A DNA stretch of 5,159 bases from Clostridiales bacterium (GTDB taxonomy: Bacteria; Bacillota; Clostridia; Christensenellales; JAISNN01): assembly GCA_031289865.1 (NCBI GenBank), contig JAITOQ010000134.1, positions 1 to 5,159 of the forward strand, written 5' to 3'. Under the pieces are notes generated by a model. The model saw only the letters and a program-made list of their open reading frames with translations, did no database searches and was not told where the DNA came from. Both the position numbers and the translations under genes were made by a program. Numbering within the stretch: the first letter of the stretch is position 1; every line of letters starts with the position of its first letter. This document shows, piece by piece, positions 4,642 to 5,159 of the stretch.

Positions 4642-4723
4642 AGTAATATACAATAATGAGGGTCTGTTTTTTCATTGAAAAAATTGAAAAAAATGAGATT
4701 TCATTGTTTGTTTGGAGAGGATT

Positions 4724-5159
4724 ATGGCGAAAGCACAAGCATTACCGCCTAAAGCGGGAGCGTCAAAAGCGGCACCGCCTAAAGCGGTGACACCTAAAAA
4801 GAAAATGACGCGGTCGCAATTAAAAAAACATCAAAAGGCTGTACAAGCACAGCAAGCGGCTTTGAAAGAAAAACAAAAACAACAGCAAGCCGCCGCCGCG
4901 CTCGCCGCAAAAAAGAAAGCCGCAAAGCTCAAAAGAAAAACGCCGAAAAAACGCAACACGGCTATCACCGCTACCTTTGCGATAGCGATTATTGTCTGCG
5001 TCTTGTTTTTGGTCGCCACTTTTATGAATCCGCTCGCGACAATTAGCTTTGATTCTTGCGGAGGAAGCCATGCGGACAGTATTTTGGTTTGGAAAGGCGA
5101 CTCTATAAAAATGCCGCCTAACCCCGTTAAGGACGGCTACGACTTTGACGCATGGTACA
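4724..5159 (+). CDS. Membrane-anchored protein with InlB-type (Listeria-Bacteroides) repeat, N-terminal part
   Basis: The gene is cut off by the right edge after 145 codons. The ATG at 4724 is preceded by GGAGAGG with 4-nt spacing. Residues 1-78 are a Lys/Ala/Gln/Pro-rich cytoplasmic region with a near-duplicated segment (LPPKAGASK and APPKAVTPK) and a Gln/Ala/Lys stretch (38-66) likely to be helical or coiled coil. A single membrane segment follows (about 79-103, TAITATFAIAIIVCVLFLVA). Basic residues before it predict the N-terminus inside and the rest outside. Outside, ISFDSCGG (107-114), a 'W-K-G-D-S-I' strand and PPNPVKDGYDFDAWY (131-145) match the InlB B-repeat / Flg_new family (pattern VTFDSNGG...Y.FAGWY), a beta-grasp-like module found in surface proteins of Firmicutes and Bacteroidetes. 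C112 takes the place of the usual Asn. The rest of the protein, and so any enzymatic or adhesive domain, is unseen. It is driven by its own strong promoter, divergent from mraZ. Confidence 0.85.
   Translation, partial: MAKAQALPPKAGASKAAPPKAVTPKKKMTRSQLKKHQKAVQAQQAALKEKQKQQQAAAALAAKKKAAKLKRKTPKKRNTAITATFAIAIIVCVLFLVATFMNPLATISFDSCGGSHADSILVWKGDSIKMPPNPVKDGYDFDAWY

Noticed and set aside
4820..5071. Minus-strand Phe/Cys-rich ORFs opposite the InlB-repeat gene
   Set aside because: They are reverse translations of Lys/Ala/Gln-rich codons; the plus-strand frame has a promoter, a strong Shine-Dalgarno site, a membrane segment and a recognisable domain.
5121..5137. Further copy of the iteron core (GTTAAGGACGG) inside the plus-strand gene
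   Set aside because: It encodes the expected PVKDGY of the repeat domain and lacks the full core, so the likeness is chance.

Overview
The window holds the front end of a division and cell-wall (dcw) gene cluster, read on the minus strand from about position 4100 down to position 1, and a divergent surface-protein gene running off the right edge on the plus strand. The low-to-moderate GC content, strong Shine-Dalgarno sites, Firmicutes-type order mraZ-rsmH-(ftsL position)-(pbp), consensus sigma-A-type promoters and a Listeria/Bacteroides-type InlB repeat domain suggest an uncultured member of the Clostridia, perhaps a gut lineage. No 16S gene or other strong taxonomic marker is present, so this assignment is an inference.

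Minus-strand operon, in order of transcription: mraZ (transcription regulator, unusual acidic C-terminal tail), rsmH (16S rRNA m4C1402 methyltransferase), a 200-bp gap with three 50-bp direct repeats, a 490-residue low-complexity protein ending in one C-terminal membrane segment, a 140-residue cysteine-containing protein of unknown function, a 248-bp gap with dispersed repeats and an intrinsic-terminator-like hairpin, and the first 54 codons of a class B penicillin-binding protein (FtsI/SpoVD type). The place where ftsL normally sits is taken by the 490-residue protein, whose architecture is unlike FtsL.

The 643-bp divergent intergenic region (4081-4723) is dense. It has a mraZ promoter with 17-bp spacing, overlapped by four TGG boxes at one-helical-turn spacing (a likely MraZ autoregulatory operator); an AT-rich stretch; three near-consensus DnaA boxes in one orientation; an 11-bp palindrome and a G9 tract; a 158-bp inverted-repeat element whose arms are built of heptamers; and a perfect consensus promoter (TTGACA-N17-TATAAT) for the plus-strand gene. 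That gene encodes a protein with a Lys/Ala/Gln-rich cytoplasmic N-terminus, one membrane segment and the start of an InlB-type repeat domain.

The operon combines growth control (MraZ), ribosome maturation (RsmH) and septal wall synthesis (PBP). The two unknown proteins between them are, by position, candidates for division or envelope roles. The main points for follow-up are the replaced FtsL, the terminator hairpin 11 nt before the pbp start codon, the 50-bp iterons, and the DnaA-box cluster beside AT-rich DNA.
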